Assembly (NCBI GenBank): GCA_016550425.1
Contig: JABXGS010000183.1
Span: 1 to 28,051, forward strand
Origin: an archaeon
GTDB lineage: Archaea; Asgardarchaeota; Hermodarchaeia; Hermodarchaeales; Hermodarchaeaceae
Direction of reading: 5' to 3'
Length of the DNA stretch: 28,051 bases
Position numbers and translations under genes: made by a program. The notes beneath the pieces were generated by a model. It worked only from the letters and a program-made list of their open reading frames with translations, was not told the DNA's origin and did not search any database. Position 1 is the first letter of the stretch. The number at the start of each line of letters is the position of its first letter. Positions 25,939-28,051 of the stretch are shown here, piece by piece.

Positions 25939-26135
25939 CTTAAATCTCTGATAAATTCCGTCCTCGTCAGTCTGTTGTTAGAAGTTTTGAATTAGATTTT
26001 CACGACATTTCGATTGAAAGAGGAGACGGAATCTGCCTTGTGGCTAACGCCACCCTCAATCAGCTTCTTCGATGAGCTTTTCACATATCGCGGACTCGGT
26101 GACAACAACCATCGACTTGCCTATGTGGTTTGGAG
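25939..26135 (-). pseudogene. Decayed 3' end of a porB-like gene (copy 2)
   Basis: Three pieces in order match the C-terminal part of the porB gene at 27755-28051. SKPHRQVDG matches FNPLWEYDG. SPSPRYVKSSSKKLIEG matches SPSLRYVKDPSKKKPIEE. After a frameshift, QGRFRLLFQSKCRE then NLIQNF*QQTDEDGIYQRFK matches QGRFRHLFRPTRQE then AMLKDFQNLVDEDWEFIQRLAK. There is one in-frame stop, at least one frameshift and a deletion of about seven codons. The upstream part is missing where the HhH fragment begins, so this is a relic. Confidence 0.8.
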
Positions 26136-26342
26136 GGAGCAACTCATGGAAGAATTTTGACGGATACAAACAACACATCGATAGCGTCCAAAGTGCTTTA
26201 TCGTAACGGAATCAGGACTATCGACGATGTAAAAAAAGTGGACATCCTAGAAGCTTCACGATTTTCGAATCGCCCAGTTGATGAACTGAAAATCTCACAA
26301 TTTATTGTACAGAAACTTAGCCTGTTATTGGAATCTAGTTAG
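26130..26342 (+). pseudogene. Fragment of an HhH gene, inverted relative to its full-length relative
   Basis: A 70-codon open frame (first start TTG, no ribosome binding site) of which about 50 residues, ASKVLYRNGIRTIDDVKKVD ... RPVDELKISQFIVQKL, align with residues about 19-63 of the HhH/zinc-ribbon protein at 24111-25676 (AKALYKRRIRNIDDVAQMD ... RPSSELTISKFIAQTL). The Gly-rich first half of the HhH and everything beyond residue 65 of the relative are absent. It abuts the truncated side of porB relic 2. It is most likely a gene remnant; a tiny functional HhH protein is less likely. Confidence 0.6.
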
Positions 26343-26483
26343 ATGATGTGGTTTTGGGGATATATTACACCCTGTTTTACCCAATTCCATCCAGATTTAA
26401 TCCATTTTCCTTCCTACCATGGAACCATAGTTTTATTACTCGATCAGAAGTGAAGAAGATCACTCACAATCGGAGGTAAGTGA

Positions 26484-27014
26484 ATGGATCTAATAATTGC
26501 ACGTCTTGATCCAGAAACCTTTCTCGAATTATATTTTAGAAGTATTCATTCAGTGTACAAAGCATTCTGTTGGGTTTGGTTTATAGGTCCTATTTACCGC
26601 CCAGAGGATTGGAATGATGCCGGAGTAATTCAATACAATAATAACTGCTATAATTATGCCTGTAACAAGCGTACAGACACCTTTGCTCAACCTGGAAGGG
26701 CTAGTGGAAACATGTATCAATCCTTACAATGCAATGAAGTCAAAGAGGGAGCAATCTCTGATGGACTGAAAGCTGCGGAGACCTGTGGCCCTTGTTGCCA
26801 TAAAGTGGCATTATTTGTATGGCCAGGTGTTGACTACCATTGGTATCGCCAGGATCATGGAGGTATGTGGTCACACAAACCAGGACAAACGAGAGCAACT
26901 AACCTCGACAATGATAACAACCCCATCGATGACCCAAGAGACGCAAATCGTGGAGGCTACACAGACTTCTGTGGATTCTTCTGTGTCTGTAGGGATAAGG
27001 TGACAATTCAATAG
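26484..27014 (+). CDS. Cys-rich protein with CHAP/papain-like hallmarks, first gene of a pair
   Basis: 176 residues; the ATG at 26484 follows an excellent GGAGGT by about seven bases. A helical N-terminus (about 10-34, aromatic, FCWVWFIG) leads into NNNCYNYAC (C55), FAQPGRASG, CCHKVALFVWPG (H106) and DYHWYRQDHGG (H119), then WSHKPGQT and a C-terminal GGYTDFCGFFCVC. A Cys in an N-terminal NCYNYA helix with a later strand His suggests a CHAP/NlpC-P60-like cysteine hydrolase fold, but this is an inference. I recall similar bacterial proteins of unknown function and cannot name the family. There are nine cysteines, five beyond the first two thirds clustered, so metal or disulfide binding is possible. 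No signal peptide is evident. It is followed after 14 bases by its partner gene. Confidence 0.65.
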   Translation: MDLIIARLDPETFLELYFRSIHSVYKAFCWVWFIGPIYRPEDWNDAGVIQYNNNCYNYACNKRTDTFAQPGRASGNMYQSLQCNEVKEGAISDGLKAAETCGPCCHKVALFVWPGVDYHWYRQDHGGMWSHKPGQTRATNLDNDNNPIDDPRDANRGGYTDFCGFFCVCRDKVTIQ

Positions 27015-27028
27015 ATGGAGTGAGAAAC

Positions 27029-27409
27029 ATGGAAGGAAAAAAGGAAAGAATACCTGATGGCGTTCAGATTGTTGTCGATGTCTACTCTGGAAGACCTAAT
27101 CCCGTGCTGAATTGCTCGGAGTCTGACATGGAAGAAATAAGAGAGCGTTTAAAGGATCTAAAGCCAGCAAAGCCAAACGAGCCTGTCCGTCTTGGATATC
27201 GGGGTTTTCTTATATTGAATACGGGACAAATCAAGGGAATTCCTGCACAAATGCGTGTATATGATGGCGTTCTAGCAATTCTGACGGAAAAGGGAAAATT
27301 TCAGCATCATGCAGACACGAATCAACTTGAAAAATGGCTCATTCATCAGACACTCGAACTAAGTAAGAAACACAAACTTGGATTGGAGCAGATTCTTCCT
27401 AAGAAATAG
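27029..27409 (+). CDS. Small partner protein of the CYNYA gene, unknown family
   Basis: 126 residues from the ATG at 27029, which follows GGAG by eight bases; a GTG at 27020 would put the ribosome binding site on top of the start. The start is 14 bases after the stop of the preceding gene, so both belong to one operon. Features are IVVDVYSGRPNPV near the N-terminus, an acidic helix, LGYRGFLILNTG in the middle and a lysine-rich end. I recall short bacterial proteins with the same SGRPNP and LGYRGF words beside CYNYA-type genes, which would make this a conserved pair, but I cannot confirm it here. Soluble, and perhaps a binding partner or inhibitor of its neighbour. Confidence 0.6.
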   Translation: MEGKKERIPDGVQIVVDVYSGRPNPVLNCSESDMEEIRERLKDLKPAKPNEPVRLGYRGFLILNTGQIKGIPAQMRVYDGVLAILTEKGKFQHHADTNQLEKWLIHQTLELSKKHKLGLEQILPKK

Positions 27410-27441
27410 GGATCGACTAATACTTGGTAAATTCGCTTCAA

Positions 27442-27480
27442 AGGGTGGTTGCTATCAAGCAACACCCTACACTCTTTTTA
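27442..27480 (+). terminator. Terminator of the two-gene CYNYA operon
   Basis: Arms AGGGTGGTTGC (27442-27452) and GCAACACCCT (27459-27468) pair over 10 bp with one bulged G and a 6-base loop, followed by CTCTTTTTA. It lies 33 bases after the stop of the second gene, a typical position. Confidence 0.65.
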
Positions 27481-27594
27481 TTCAATCAACCATTTTCCAA
27501 ATGCTTTTCTCATTGGAGCCAGTACAATGAGGGTAAAGGTCAAAAAGAATCAATGTAAGATGTAGGTTTGACATTGTAAGAAGATGTAATGTAA

Positions 27595-27744
27595 GAAGAA
27601 TCCCACGGCTCCTACTTCAGCATCTGGTTTACCTTCACAGAAATCACGCCAACTGGAAACCAAGTCACCCGCAAAGGCTGGACCCAACAGAAGCTGATTT
27701 TCCCCCAGTTCACTATCACGGGGAAAGTCGAATGGCGAAAGTAA
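27595..27744 (+). pseudogene. Orphan C-terminal coding remnant
   Basis: An open stretch without a start reads EESHGSYFSIWFTFTEI, then PTGNQVTRKGWTQQKL, then FPQFTITGKVEWRK and a TAA stop (27742-27744). The alternation of hydrophobic and polar residues looks like genuine beta-rich protein, unlike the shadow frames around it. It opens directly after a TAA at 27592-27594, so the upstream part is lost. I do not recognise the family. It ends 10 bases from the stop of the convergent porB gene. Confidence 0.4.
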
Positions 27745-27754
27745 GCTGAATTGC

Positions 27755-28051
27755 CTACATCTTAGCAAGCCGTTGAATAAACTCCCAATCCTCATCAACG
27801 AGATTCTGGAAATCCTTGAGCATCGCCTCTTGACGTGTCGGACGAAAGAGATGCCGGAACCGACCTTGGGGTTCCAACCATTCCTCAATCGGCTTCTTCT
27901 TCGACGGATCCTTTACATACCGCAAACTCGGTGATGACATGGTATATTCTCGAGTCTCACCATCGTACTCCCATAAGGGATTGAAACAAGTTTCTACCGC
28001 GAGTTTCGCCATTTTCATCCCCAGTTCCTCTGGATACCGCCAGTTCCGATG
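27755..28051 (-). CDS. porB: 2-oxoacid (pyruvate):ferredoxin oxidoreductase beta subunit, C-terminal part (partial)
   Basis: Only the last 98 codons are inside the window; the frame is open through 28051 (HRNWRYPEELG upstream of MKMAKLAV). The sequence AKLAVETCFNPLWEYDGE, PSLRYVKDPSKKKPIEEWL, QGRFRHLF and NLVDEDWEFI follows the C-terminal end of PorB-type subunits, which carry thiamine diphosphate and pass electrons from 2-oxoacid decarboxylation to ferredoxin. The N-terminal TPP-binding part lies outside, so pyruvate specificity is by resemblance only. No decay is visible in this copy. Partner subunits would be expected beyond the window end or elsewhere. Two decayed copies of the same 3' end lie at 25939-26135 and 19039-19170. 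Confidence 0.8.
   Translation of the reverse strand, partial: HRNWRYPEELGMKMAKLAVETCFNPLWEYDGETREYTMSSPSLRYVKDPSKKKPIEEWLEPQGRFRHLFRPTRQEAMLKDFQNLVDEDWEFIQRLAKM

Noticed and set aside
25807..25995. 62-residue plus-strand open frame
   Set aside because: It runs antisense through porB relic 2, has no ribosome binding site and no family resemblance; low-complexity and AT-rich, so probably chance.
27550..27888. 112-residue minus-strand frame across the porB end
   Set aside because: It overlaps the porB 3' end in another frame and shows no family pattern; a shadow.
1..28051. CRISPR array, tRNA, rRNA, transposase or integrase
   Set aside because: No regular direct-repeat spacing, no T-arm-like tRNA signature and no recombinase motif was found on either strand; absence was judged by eye only.

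Overview
The window looks like a chromosomal segment of an archaeon, possibly an Asgard-type archaeon (Thorarchaeia-like), although the lineage is an inference. The signs are an archaemetzincin, a TTTATATA-type TATA box in front of an MFS gene, GGTGA-type ribosome binding sites, frequent TTG and GTG starts, secreted proteins with one C-terminal anchor helix, and zinc ribbons fused to membrane or helix-hairpin-helix domains. I saw no tRNA, rRNA, CRISPR array, integrase or transposase.

From 1 to about 17.2 kb the content is mostly housekeeping and metabolic. In order: the start of a minus-strand gene, an amidohydrolase, a cupin, a small membrane protein, a membrane-anchored extracellular GATase-like protein whose nucleophile position is Tyr, a TspO-related membrane protein, a seven-repeat secreted propeller-like protein, an M20 peptidase, a split eukaryote-type lysine-ketoglutarate reductase / saccharopine dehydrogenase pair, a membrane protein, an HD hydrolase, a NIF3-like protein, an MFS transporter, a membrane zinc-ribbon protein, a GNAT acetyltransferase with a flavodoxin, a small secreted protein and the archaemetzincin.

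From 17.3 kb to the end the region is accessory. It holds an Imm5-like protein, a membrane protein with two duplicated external domains, a secreted protein of about 1470 residues, a tandem-HhH protein ending in cysteine-rich zinc ribbons, and a two-gene unit (26484-27409) closed by a good terminator. That unit encodes a Cys-rich CHAP/papain-like candidate and a small partner.

The most striking structure is three copies, all on the minus strand, of the 3' end of a pyruvate:ferredoxin oxidoreductase beta-subunit gene (porB). One is apparently intact and runs off the window end (27755-28051). Two are decayed (25939-26135 and 19039-19170). They bracket two blocks of accessory genes, and each block contains HhH sequence. 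I read this as a recombination or integration hotspot at a porB 3' end, which needs comparative genomics to test. Two further remnants, an inverted HhH fragment (26130-26342) and an orphan C-terminal coding piece (27595-27744), support repeated rearrangement here.
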